Of a stretch of DNA of 9,565 nt, positions 1-5,267 are shown piece after piece. The notes under the pieces were generated by a model. The model searched no databases. It worked only from the letters and a program-made list of their open reading frames with translations, and was not told the origin of the DNA. The translations under genes and the position numbers were made by a program. The DNA is taken from assembly GCF_959025735.1 (NCBI RefSeq), contig NZ_CAUFJQ010000074.1, forward strand, positions 1 through 9,565. The letters are read 5' to 3'. Source of the stretch: an uncultured Streptococcus sp. GTDB taxonomy: Bacteria; Bacillota; Bacilli; Lactobacillales; Streptococcaceae. Every line of letters starts with the position of its first letter. The stretch's first letter is position 1.

Positions 1-24
1 GCTCGACAATCCAAAAATAATTGA
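1..24 (+). other. Possible 3' tail of an upstream coding region
   Basis: Frame 1 reads seven codons (ARQSKNN) and then TGA at 22-24, and a strong terminator begins at the next base. This is what the end of an upstream + strand gene would look like. Seven residues are too few to identify a product, and other frames cannot be excluded. Confidence 0.25.
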
Positions 25-55
25 GAGGCTAGGACTTTTGTCCCAGCCTCTTTTT
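25..55 (+). terminator. Intrinsic terminator of the upstream unit
   Basis: Arms GAGGCT-A-GGAC (25-35) and GTCC-C-AGCCTC (40-50) pair with one A/C mismatch around a TTTT loop, followed by TTTTT (51-55). From memory, this GAGGCTnGGAC family of terminator hairpins is frequent between genes in streptococci. Confidence 0.8.
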
Positions 56-63
56 GTGCTCGC

Positions 64-92
64 AAAACTGTACCCGGACAGTTTTCTTTTTT
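64..92 (+). terminator. Second tandem intrinsic terminator
   Basis: AAAACTGT (64-71) pairs perfectly with ACAGTTTT (78-85) around the loop ACCCGG, followed by a C and six Ts (87-92). It sits 8 nt after the first terminator and 5 nt before the truA -35, so upstream read-through is blocked twice. Confidence 0.65.
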
Positions 93-97
93 CACTC

Positions 98-126
98 TTG
101 TATCCCCTTTTATATCCTGCTAAAAT
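98..126 (+). promoter_or_regulatory. Sigma-A promoter of the truA operon, likely leaderless
   Basis: A -35 TTGTAT (98-103), a 17-bp spacer and an extended -10 TGC-TAAAAT (TG at 118-119, TAAAAT 121-126) are present. The -10 ends 6 nt before the truA ATG at 133, so the expected start of transcription falls on or next to the A of the start codon. No Shine-Dalgarno sequence lies between. Confidence 0.75.
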
Positions 127-132
127 AAAACC

Positions 133-879
133 ATGACACGATACAAAGCAACCATTTCATATGATGGGACCTTATTTGCAGGGTTTCAACGCCAACCGCA
201 TGCCCGCAGTGTGCAAGAAGAAATCGAGAAGACCTTGACGCGTCTCAATCAAGGAAGCTCTGTCACCGTTCATGGAGCGGGTCGGACGGATGCAGGCGTC
301 CATGCCCTTGGGCAGGTGATTCATTTTGATCTCCCTCAAGCGCGGGATGAGGAGAAGCTCCGCTTTGCTCTGGATACCCAGACCCCAGAGGATATTGATT
401 TCATCCGGGTGGAGCAAGTAGAAGATGACTTTCACTCACGCTACAAGAAGCACAGCAAAACCTATGAATTCATCGTGGATTATGGTCGTCCCAAGAACCC
501 CATGATGCGCCACTATGCGACCCACTACCCCTATCCTTTGGATGTGGAAAAGATGCAAGTAGCCATCCAAAAGTTGGAGGGCACCCATGATTTCACCGGT
601 TTCACTGCTTCAGGAACCAGTGTGGAAGACAAGGTTCGTACAATTACAGAGACTCGCTTGGTTGAGGATACGGCAAATCATCGTCTTGTCTTTACCTTTT
701 CGGGCAATGGCTTTCTCTACAAGCAAATCCGCAATATGGTGGGAACTTTGTTGAAGATTGGAAATGATCGGATGCCGATCGAGCAGATCGATCTGATTTT
801 GGAAAAGAAGGACCGCAATCTAGCAGGTCCAACAGCAGCGCCAAATGGCTTATATTTAAAGGAGATACGTTATGAGTAA
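133..879 (+). CDS. truA: tRNA pseudouridine(38-40) synthase TruA
   Basis: TruA converts uridine to pseudouridine at positions 38-40 of the tRNA anticodon arm, in the cytoplasm. The 248-aa length fits the family. The start MTRYKATISYDG is the conserved N-terminus. GAGRTDAGVHA (residues 48-58) carries the catalytic Asp53. Tyr111 in KTYEF, GNGFLYKQIRNMVG (191-204) and AGPTAAPNGLYL (231-242) are family blocks. It is the first gene of an operon, and its last 8 nt overlap the following kinase gene, whose ribosome binding site AAAGGAGAT (858-866) lies inside truA. There is no ribosome binding site before its own ATG and the promoter -10 ends 6 nt upstream, so its mRNA appears leaderless. Identification is firm; leaderless initiation is inferred. 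Confidence 0.97.
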   Translation: MTRYKATISYDGTLFAGFQRQPHARSVQEEIEKTLTRLNQGSSVTVHGAGRTDAGVHALGQVIHFDLPQARDEEKLRFALDTQTPEDIDFIRVEQVEDDFHSRYKKHSKTYEFIVDYGRPKNPMMRHYATHYPYPLDVEKMQVAIQKLEGTHDFTGFTASGTSVEDKVRTITETRLVEDTANHRLVFTFSGNGFLYKQIRNMVGTLLKIGNDRMPIEQIDLILEKKDRNLAGPTAAPNGLYLKEIRYE

Positions 880-1633
880 TGAATTGATTCTCGCAATTTC
901 AGGAAATGATATTTTTAGTGGGGGAGGTCTTCATGCAGACCTTGCTACCTATACGACTAACAAACAGCATGGCTTTGTGGCGGTGACTTGTTTGACTGCT
1001 ATGACCGAGCATGGTTTTGAAGTGATTCCAGTGGATCCAACGACCTTTGCTCAGCAGCTCAACTCTCTCAAAGATGTTCCTTTCTCTGCTATTAAACTTG
1101 GCCTCTTGCCAAATGTCCAAGTGGCAGACCTAGCTTTGGACTATGTCAAAGCTCATGCAGATATCCCAGTAGTGCTCGACCCTGTCTTGGTCTGCAAGGA
1201 AAGCCATGATGTGGAAGTTTCAGCTCTTCGAGACGAATTGATCAAGTTCTTCCCTTATGTGACCATCATCACACCAAACTTACCAGAAGCTGAGATCTTG
1301 ACCCAAAGCAAGATTCAATCGCTCGATGATATGAAGGAGGTGGCGCGCAAGCTCCATGGATTGGGTGCAGCGAATGTCGTGGTCAAAGGAGGCAATCGTC
1401 TCAATAAAGAAAAGGCCATTGATGTCTTTTATGACGGACAAGATTTTACAATCTTTGAAGAGCCAGTCCTAGAAAAGAACAATACAGGAGCTGGTTGTAC
1501 CTTTGCGTCTAGCATTTCCAGCCAGTTGGTTCAAGGGAAAACTCCTCTTGAAGCTGTTAAAACCTCTAAAGACTTTGTCTTCCAAGCGATTCAACATTCA
1601 GACCAGTATGGAGTAGTACAATATGACATCTAA
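872..1633 (+). CDS. pdxK: Pyridoxal/pyridoxine kinase, dual-cysteine (ThiD-like) type
   Basis: This 253-aa ribokinase-superfamily enzyme is predicted to phosphorylate vitamin B6 vitamers with ATP. Visible features are an N-terminal ThiD/PdxK-like block GNDIFSGGGLHADLATY (11-27), TPNLPEAE (134-141) and the anion-hole motif TGAGCT (205-210). Two cysteines matter: Cys108 in VLDPVLVCK and Cys209 in GAGC. They match the lid and catalytic cysteines of the CC-type pyridoxal kinases of Bacillus and Staphylococcus, whose sequences read DPVMVCKG and GAGCTF as I recall them. Such proteins are often annotated as phosphomethylpyrimidine kinase (thiD). The dual cysteines, the adjacent S component and the lack of a TPP riboswitch favour B6, but hydroxymethylpyrimidine kinase activity remains possible. 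It overlaps truA by 8 nt and the next gene by 11 nt, so translational coupling is likely. Confidence 0.85.
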   Translation: MSNELILAISGNDIFSGGGLHADLATYTTNKQHGFVAVTCLTAMTEHGFEVIPVDPTTFAQQLNSLKDVPFSAIKLGLLPNVQVADLALDYVKAHADIPVVLDPVLVCKESHDVEVSALRDELIKFFPYVTIITPNLPEAEILTQSKIQSLDDMKEVARKLHGLGAANVVVKGGNRLNKEKAIDVFYDGQDFTIFEEPVLEKNNTGAGCTFASSISSQLVQGKTPLEAVKTSKDFVFQAIQHSDQYGVVQYDI

Positions 1634-2093
1634 TCGAACTCAACTCATTGCTCGCCTCTCTATTTTATGTGCCTTGACGGTTGTGCTTGGCTACTATACC
1701 AAACTCCCAACTCCCACAGGGATTGTCACCCTGTTAGATCTTGGAGTGTATTTTACAGCCTTCTATTTTGGACGCAAGGAAGGTGCGATTGTAGGTGGTG
1801 TCGGAGCCTTCCTACTCGACCTCATTTCGGGTTATCCTCAGTGGATGTTCTTTAGCCTCCTTTTTCACGGGGGCCAAGGCTATTTCGCTGGCTTCAAGGG
1901 AAAAGCCCGTTACCTAGGCTTGCTTCTTGCGACAGTCGTCATGGTAGGCGGTTACGCACTAGCCTCTGCTCTCTTTTTAGGCAATGGCTGGGGAGCTGCT
2001 ATCTCGGACATTCCAAATAACCTTGCTCAGAATTTTGTCGGAATGGCTTTAGGCTATGTGGTCTATTATGCCTTCCAAAAGAAAGGAAACTAA
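1623..2093 (+). CDS. ECF transporter S component, predicted vitamin B6 or precursor uptake
   Basis: This 156-aa hydrophobic protein has about six membrane segments (roughly residues 8-24, 33-50, 55-70, 74-90, 97-119, 131-150). It has the look of the ECF-type riboflavin/vitamin S-component superfamily: TGIVTLLDLGVYFTAFYFGRKEGAIVGGVGAFLLDLISGYPQW (32-74) is the Gly-rich, Asp-containing core. S components bind the vitamin and work with a shared EcfA/EcfA'/EcfT module encoded elsewhere; none is in this window. The ATG lies inside the kinase gene with GGAG (1610-1613) upstream, an 11-nt overlap. The kinase partner suggests uptake followed by phosphorylation trapping, as proposed for PdxU-type transporters. 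HmpT-type (hydroxymethylpyrimidine) is the main alternative. The family call is good; the substrate is inferred. Confidence 0.82.
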   Translation: MTSNRTQLIARLSILCALTVVLGYYTKLPTPTGIVTLLDLGVYFTAFYFGRKEGAIVGGVGAFLLDLISGYPQWMFFSLLFHGGQGYFAGFKGKARYLGLLLATVVMVGGYALASALFLGNGWGAAISDIPNNLAQNFVGMALGYVVYYAFQKKGN

Positions 2094-2096
2094 TTC

Positions 2097-2660
2097 ATGG
2101 ATTTGGAGCAACTGAAGAAGGATACAAAAGAAATCCTGGTAGATGTTTTGGCAAAAAGCCGTCTCCATCAGGGACAGATTCTAGTTCTCGGGATGTCTTC
2201 AAGTGAAGTTGCAGGAGGGCAAATTGGAAAGGCCTCGAACATCGACATTGCTGAAGCTGTTGTCCAGGCCTTGCTAGATGAGTTGAATCCAAGAGGAATT
2301 TTTCTAGCGGTACAAGGATGTGAGCACCTCAATCGCGCCTTGGTGGTCGAGCGGGAATTGGCAGACAAGAAGGAGTTAGAAATCGTCAATGTCCTTCCTA
2401 GTCTCCATGCAGGGGGAGCTGGACAACTCGCTGCTTTCAAGTACTTTAAAGATCCTGTCGAAGTGGAATTTATCACAGCTCAAGCCGGGTTAGACATCGG
2501 AGATACCTCAGTAGGGATGCATGTCAAACACGTGCAAGTTCCGATTCGCCCTATCTTGCGTGAACTAGGTGGAGCCCATGTCACAGCCCTCGCCAGTCGG
2601 CCAAAATTGATCGGTGGGGCCCGTGCTCTCTACCTCGATGATCCCATCCGAAAATCATAA
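2097..2660 (+). CDS. UPF0340 / TIGR01440 family protein (YwlG-like), function unknown
   Basis: This 187-aa soluble protein matches the UPF0340 family (Bacillus subtilis YwlG) across its length. Family blocks are LGMSSSEVAGGQIGK (31-45), QGCEHLNRALVVE (73-85), SLHAGGAGQLAAF (102-114), AGLDIGDTSVGMHVKHVQVP (130-149) and ASRPKLIGGARA (166-177). No signal peptide or membrane segment is seen. The conserved Cys-Glu-His (75-77) and Gly-rich blocks look like a ligand site, but no reaction has been assigned that I know of. The start follows the S-component stop by 3 nt and uses AAAGGAAA (2082-2089). It is the last gene of the truA operon and is followed by a terminator. Its place after a B6 kinase and transporter hints at cofactor metabolism, which is weak inference. 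Confidence 0.88.
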   Translation: MDLEQLKKDTKEILVDVLAKSRLHQGQILVLGMSSSEVAGGQIGKASNIDIAEAVVQALLDELNPRGIFLAVQGCEHLNRALVVERELADKKELEIVNVLPSLHAGGAGQLAAFKYFKDPVEVEFITAQAGLDIGDTSVGMHVKHVQVPIRPILRELGGAHVTALASRPKLIGGARALYLDDPIRKS

Positions 2661-2664
2661 TCAG

Positions 2665-2691
2665 AACTAGCTTTTAAGGGCTAGTTTTTTT
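2665..2691 (+). terminator. Terminator of the truA operon
   Basis: AACTAGC (2665-2671) pairs with GCTAGTT (2680-2686) around an 8-nt loop, and seven Ts run through 2685-2691. It starts 4 nt after the stop codon of the UPF0340 gene. Confidence 0.85.
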
Positions 2692-2723
2692 GGATGAAAA
2701 GAGAGGCAAAAACGTTTTAAAAC

Positions 2724-2751
2724 TTGCAATTTCAAAGTTTTGTGGTAAAAT
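2724..2751 (+). promoter_or_regulatory. Promoter of tig
   Basis: A -35 TTGCAA (2724-2729), a 16-bp spacer and an extended -10 TGG-TAAAAT (TG 2743-2744, TAAAAT 2746-2751) are present. The predicted start near 2758 gives a leader of about 30 nt. The -35 is embedded in nested AAAAC/GTTTT inverted repeats (2709-2741). Confidence 0.7.
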
Positions 2752-2775
2752 TATAAGGAATGACTATATTATTTT

Positions 2776-2783
2776 AAGGAGAG
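2776..2783 (+). promoter_or_regulatory. Ribosome binding site that sets the tig start
   Basis: AAGGAGAG lies 5 nt before the ATG at 2789. It marks the 427-aa protein as the real product. The open frame continues upstream to 2690, but that extension runs through the terminator and promoter and has no ribosome binding site. Confidence 0.85.
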
Positions 2784-2788
2784 ACAGA

Positions 2789-4072
2789 ATGTCTGTATCA
2801 TTTGAAAACAAAGAAACTAACCACGGTGTATTGACTTTCACAATCAGCCAAGAGCAAATCAAACCTGCTTTGGACCGTGTGTTTGAGTCAGTTAAGAAAA
2901 CTTTGAACGTACCTGGATTCCGTAAAGGTCATATTCCACGTCCAATCTTCAACCAACGTTTTGGTGAAGAAGCACTTTACCAAGATGCTTTGAACGATCT
3001 TCTTCCAGCAGCATATGAAGCAGCTGTTAAAGAAGCTGGAATCGAAGTTGTAGCACAACCAACTTTCGATGTTGTATCTATGGAAAAAGGTCAAGACTGG
3101 ACATTGACAGCAGCTGTTGTCACAAAACCTGAAGTAAAATTGGGTGCTTACAAAGACCTTGAAGTATCAGTAGAAGTTTCTAAAGAAGTAACAGACGCTG
3201 ATGTGGATGCTCGTATCGAACGCGAACGCAACAACTTGGCTGAATTGGTTGTTAAAGAAGGTGCTGCAGCAGAAGGTGACACAGTTGTGATCGACTTCGT
3301 AGGTTCTATCGACGGTGTTGAATTCGACGGTGGTAAAGGTGACAACTTCTCACTTGGACTTGGTTCAGGTCAATTCATCCCAGGTTTCGAAGACCAATTG
3401 GTTGGACACTCTGCTGGTGAAACAGTTGACGTGATCGTAACATTCCCAGAAGACTACCAAGCAGCTGACCTTGCAGGTAAAGAAGCGAAATTCGTGACAA
3501 CTATCCACGAAGTAAAAGCAAAAGAAGTACCAGCTCTTGACGATGAATTGGCAAAAGACATCGACGAAGAAGTTGAAACTCTTGACGAATTGAAAGAAAA
3601 ATACCGCAAAGAATTGGCAGCAGCTAAAGAAGAAGCATACAATGATGCAGTAGAAGCAGCAGCAATCGATCTTGCCGTTGAAAATGCTGAAATCGTTGAC
3701 CTTCCAGAAGAAATGATCCACGAAGAAGTACACCGTTCAATCAACGAGTTCCTTGGAAACATGCAACGTCAAGGTATCTCACCTGAAATGTACTTCCAAA
3801 TCACTGGAACAACTCAAGAAGATCTTCACAAACAATACGAAGCAGAAGCTGAAAGCCGTACGAAGACAAACCTTGTGGTTGAAGCAGTAGCGAAAGCAGA
3901 AGGCTTCGAAGCAACTGAAGAAGAAATCAACGCTGAAATCGAACAATTGGCAGCAGATTACAACATGCCAGTTGAACAAGTTCGCAACCTCCTTTCACCA
4001 GAAATGTTGAAACATGACATCACAGTGAAGAAAGCAGTGAACGTGATCACAAGCACAGCAAAAGTAAAATAA
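2789..4072 (+). CDS. tig: Trigger factor, ribosome-associated chaperone and PPIase
   Basis: Trigger factor docks beside the ribosome exit tunnel and helps nascent chains fold. At 427 aa it is typical of streptococci. The N-terminal ribosome-binding domain holds the signature GFRKGHIP (43-50). The FKBP-type peptidyl-prolyl isomerase domain spans about 162-242, with GDTVVIDFVGSIDG, the GSGQFIPGFE segment (191-200) and LVGHSAGE. The C-terminal substrate-cradling arms (about 243-427) are rich in Glu, Ala and Lys. Codon choice is strongly biased (GAA for Glu, GGT for Gly, TTG/CTT for Leu), as expected for a highly expressed gene, and differs from the more mixed use in pdxK. The gene is monocistronic between its own promoter and a strong terminator. 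Confidence 0.97.
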   Translation: MSVSFENKETNHGVLTFTISQEQIKPALDRVFESVKKTLNVPGFRKGHIPRPIFNQRFGEEALYQDALNDLLPAAYEAAVKEAGIEVVAQPTFDVVSMEKGQDWTLTAAVVTKPEVKLGAYKDLEVSVEVSKEVTDADVDARIERERNNLAELVVKEGAAAEGDTVVIDFVGSIDGVEFDGGKGDNFSLGLGSGQFIPGFEDQLVGHSAGETVDVIVTFPEDYQAADLAGKEAKFVTTIHEVKAKEVPALDDELAKDIDEEVETLDELKEKYRKELAAAKEEAYNDAVEAAAIDLAVENAEIVDLPEEMIHEEVHRSINEFLGNMQRQGISPEMYFQITGTTQEDLHKQYEAEAESRTKTNLVVEAVAKAEGFEATEEEINAEIEQLAADYNMPVEQVRNLLSPEMLKHDITVKKAVNVITSTAKVK

Positions 4073-4080
4073 TTGAGATA

Positions 4081-4112
4081 AAAAAGAAGAGCCGTGAGGC
4101 TCTTCTTTTTTT
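4081..4112 (+). terminator. Terminator of tig
   Basis: A 10-bp GC-containing stem AAGAAGAGCC (4084-4093) and GGCTCTTCTT (4098-4107) closes on a GTGA loop. It is flanked by As on the left and Ts on the right through 4112, so it may work in both directions. Confidence 0.92.
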
Positions 4113-4141
4113 GATTTCATGGAGAATCCTGGAATTTTCCT

Positions 4142-4170
4142 TTGACGAAAGGGGAAATTTATCGTACAAT
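4142..4170 (+). promoter_or_regulatory. Promoter of rpoE
   Basis: TTGACG (4142-4147), a 17-bp spacer and TACAAT (4165-4170) make a near-consensus sigma-A promoter. Transcription should begin near 4177, leaving about 120 nt before the start codon. An imperfect inverted repeat, AATTTTCC-TTT against AAAGGGGAAATT, surrounds the -35. Confidence 0.82.
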
Positions 4171-4177
4171 AGAGTGT

Positions 4178-4297
4178 AACGATAAAATGCGTGATAGATT
4201 TAGTGACGAGAAGTTTTCAATCTATCATCGAGGATAGGAAGAGGTTTAAGACCCGATCCTTCTCCATTTAGGAAATGAAACATAAGGAGATTTACCC
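4178..4297 (+). promoter_or_regulatory. Structured 5' leader of rpoE, candidate cis-regulatory RNA
   Basis: The predicted leader folds readily. A 9-bp stem joins TGATAGATT (4192-4200) to AATCTATCA (4219-4227). Downstream, TCTCC (4261-4265) can pair with GGAGA of the Shine-Dalgarno (4286-4290). The same bases can instead pair with GGAAGAGG (4237-4244) through CCTTCTCC (4258-4265), with one A/C mismatch and one G-U. The two pairings exclude each other, which is the layout of a translational switch. AGGAT (4231-4235) with ATCCT (4256-4260) is a third option. Function is inference. Confidence 0.4.
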
Positions 4298-4882
4298 TTG
4301 GAATTAGAAGTATTTGCTGGACAAGAAAAAAGTGAACTTTCTATGATTGAAGTGGCGCGTGCGATTTTGGAATTACGCGGACGTGACCATGAAATGTACT
4401 TTAGCGATCTTGTAAATGAAATTCAAAATTACCTTGAAAAATCAAACAGCGAGATCCGTGAAGCTCTTCCATTGTTCTACACAGAATTGAATGTAGATGG
4501 AAGTTTTATCCCACTTGGAGATAACAAATGGGGTCTGCGTTCATGGTATGCCATCGATGAAGTTGACGAGGAAATCATCGCTCTTGAAGAAACAGATGAA
4601 GATGAAACTCCTAAGAAACGCAAGAAAAAACGTGTCAATGCCTTCATGGATGGAGACGAAGATGCGATCGATTACAACGATGACGATCCAGAAGACGAAG
4701 AAGTTTACGAAGCAGATCCAGCTCTTTCATATGATGAAGAAAATCCAGATGATGAAAAGAGTGAAGTCGAAGCTTACGATGCTGAAATCAATGAAATCGT
4801 ACCAGATGATTTGGGTGAAGAAGTTGAATTGAGCGAAGAAGACGACGAAGAAGAGGATTCTGAAGACGAGGAAGAAGAATAA
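4298..4882 (+). CDS. rpoE: DNA-directed RNA polymerase delta subunit
   Basis: Delta is an accessory subunit of Gram-positive RNA polymerase that promotes recycling, weakens non-specific nucleic-acid binding and tunes promoters sensitive to initiating NTP levels. The 194-aa protein has an N-terminal HARE-HTH domain (about 1-90, with LRGRDHEMYFSDLVNEIQ and DNKWGLRSWY). A basic tract KKRKKKR (106-112) follows, like the lysine tract described for B. subtilis delta. The tail (113-194) is almost wholly Asp/Glu and ends EEDSEDEEEE. The start is TTG at 4298, fixed by AAGGAGA (4284-4290) 7 nt upstream and by the conserved N-terminus MELEVFAGQEKSEL. It is not the sigma-E that shares this symbol in proteobacteria. 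It is monocistronic. Confidence 0.96.
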   Translation: MELEVFAGQEKSELSMIEVARAILELRGRDHEMYFSDLVNEIQNYLEKSNSEIREALPLFYTELNVDGSFIPLGDNKWGLRSWYAIDEVDEEIIALEETDEDETPKKRKKKRVNAFMDGDEDAIDYNDDDPEDEEVYEADPALSYDEENPDDEKSEVEAYDAEINEIVPDDLGEEVELSEEDDEEEDSEDEEEE

Positions 4883-4890
4883 ATCATATG

Positions 4891-4918
4891 AAACAAGGAA
4901 ATTGTTCCTTGTTTTTTT
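4891..4918 (+). terminator. Terminator of rpoE
   Basis: AAACAAGGAA (4891-4900) pairs perfectly with TTCCTTGTTT (4905-4914) around ATTG, and Ts continue to 4918. The 3' half of this hairpin recurs exactly at 5177-5191. Confidence 0.9.
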
Positions 4919-4939
4919 ATTGAAGACGAAGTTTTCCCA

Positions 4940-5077
4940 GAAACTTTCCTTAGGTGAGTACGGACGTCAGCGAACTTCTACGAAGTTCCATGACTAATTA
5001 TTGAGCCTTAAGTCTCAATAATTCCGAGTGCCTGAATCTATGAAGTTTCAGGCACTTTTTTCACGGCGGAAAGTTTC
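4940..5077. repeat. 138-bp structured intergenic element with 10-bp terminal inverted repeats
   Basis: GAAACTTTCC (4940-4949) and GGAAAGTTTC (5068-5077) are exact inverted repeats at the ends. Inside are three hairpins. The first is GAACTTC (4972-4978) with GAAGTTC (4982-4988), extended by GTCA (4966-4969) with TGAC (4991-4994). The second is AATTATTGAG (4996-5005) with CTCAATAATT (5014-5023). The third is the terminator-like hairpin at 5027-5061. A submotif CTAYGAAGTTYCA recurs at 4978-4990 and 5038-5050, and a related ACGAAGTTTTCCCA sits just outside at 4926-4939. As RNA this could fold as a closing stem around three arms; as DNA it resembles a small non-autonomous repeat. No open frame of credible length is present. 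Confidence 0.5.
5027..5061 (+). terminator. Terminator-like hairpin inside the intergenic element
   Basis: AGTGCCTGAA (5027-5036) pairs with TTCAGGCACT (5047-5056) around a 10-nt loop, followed by a T-tract ending at 5061. It could be a second rpoE terminator or the end of a short RNA made from this region; no convincing promoter for such an RNA is visible. Confidence 0.7.
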
Positions 5078-5123
5078 AGAATATCCTTTGATTTTTCAAA
5101 AGTAGAGGATGGTTTGCAAGTAA

Positions 5124-5147
5124 TTTATTGACTCATATGTCAATAAA
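5124..5147. promoter_or_regulatory. Perfect 9+9 bp palindrome, candidate operator
   Basis: TTTATTGAC (5124-5132) and GTCAATAAA (5139-5147) are exact inverted repeats around TCATAT. AT-rich arms with a 6-bp centre and no T-tract suit a dimeric repressor site better than a terminator. A -35-like TTGACT lies inside (5128-5133), but no good -10 follows at 16-18 bp. It sits about 60 bp upstream of the promoter of the B3/B4 gene. Confidence 0.4.
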
Positions 5148-5204
5148 AATAGTTTATCTATCTTCTGAAAAAAACTAATTGTTCCTTGTTTCTTTTTGTT
5201 TGCA

Positions 5205-5233
5205 TTGAAAAAAGTGGTGAAATGATGTATGAT
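5205..5233 (+). promoter_or_regulatory. Promoter of the B3/B4-domain gene
   Basis: TTGAAA (5205-5210), a 17-bp spacer and TATGAT (5228-5233) fit sigma-A. The start is expected near 5240, giving a leader of about 27 nt that carries AGGAGA (5255-5260). Confidence 0.7.
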
Positions 5234-5267
5234 AAACGTGTAAGGATTCCCAATAGGAGATGTTCAG

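Larger units (their letters stand above)
4900..5191. repeat. 15-bp direct repeats flanking a structured insert
   Basis: AATTGTTCCTTGTTT occurs at 4900-4914, as part of the rpoE terminator, and again exactly at 5177-5191. The copies bracket 262 bp that hold nearly all the structure in this gene-free gap (4883-5267). A 15-bp exact match this close is unlikely by chance. It may be a duplication made when the insert arrived, or a partial duplication of the rpoE terminator. Confidence 0.55.

Noticed and set aside
93..132. TPP or other riboswitch controlling the kinase/transporter operon
   Set aside because: There is only a 40-nt space from terminator to ATG and the predicted transcript has no leader, so no aptamer can fit.
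2168..2476. 102-residue minus-strand open frame inside the UPF0340 gene
   Set aside because: It is antisense to a recognised conserved gene, low in complexity, without a start signal. The other minus-strand frames in the window are rejected for the same reason.
2706..2720. Catabolite-repression (cre) site at the AAAACGTTTT palindrome before tig
   Set aside because: The TG and terminal C positions of the cre consensus do not match; only the central AACGTT core fits.
2690..2788. 33-codon N-terminal extension of trigger factor in the same frame
   Set aside because: It covers the truA-operon terminator tail and the tig promoter, has no ribosome binding site, and the ATG at 2789 has AAGGAGAG and gives the normal 427-aa protein.
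4497..4832. 111-residue + frame inside rpoE, rich in Met, Lys and Thr
   Set aside because: It is the out-of-frame reading of GAAGA/GATGA repeats that encode the acidic tail of delta.
4954..5004. Tiny frame from GTG at 4954 (16 residues) inside the intergenic element
   Set aside because: It is far too short, lacks a convincing ribosome binding site and is explained by the hairpin sequence it spans.
5040..5105. 21-residue frame from ATG at 5040
   Set aside because: It starts in the loop of a terminator-like hairpin and has no ribosome binding site.
5128..5155. Promoter using TTGACT within the palindrome
   Set aside because: The best -10 at a 16-bp spacing is TAGTTT, matching only three of six consensus bases.
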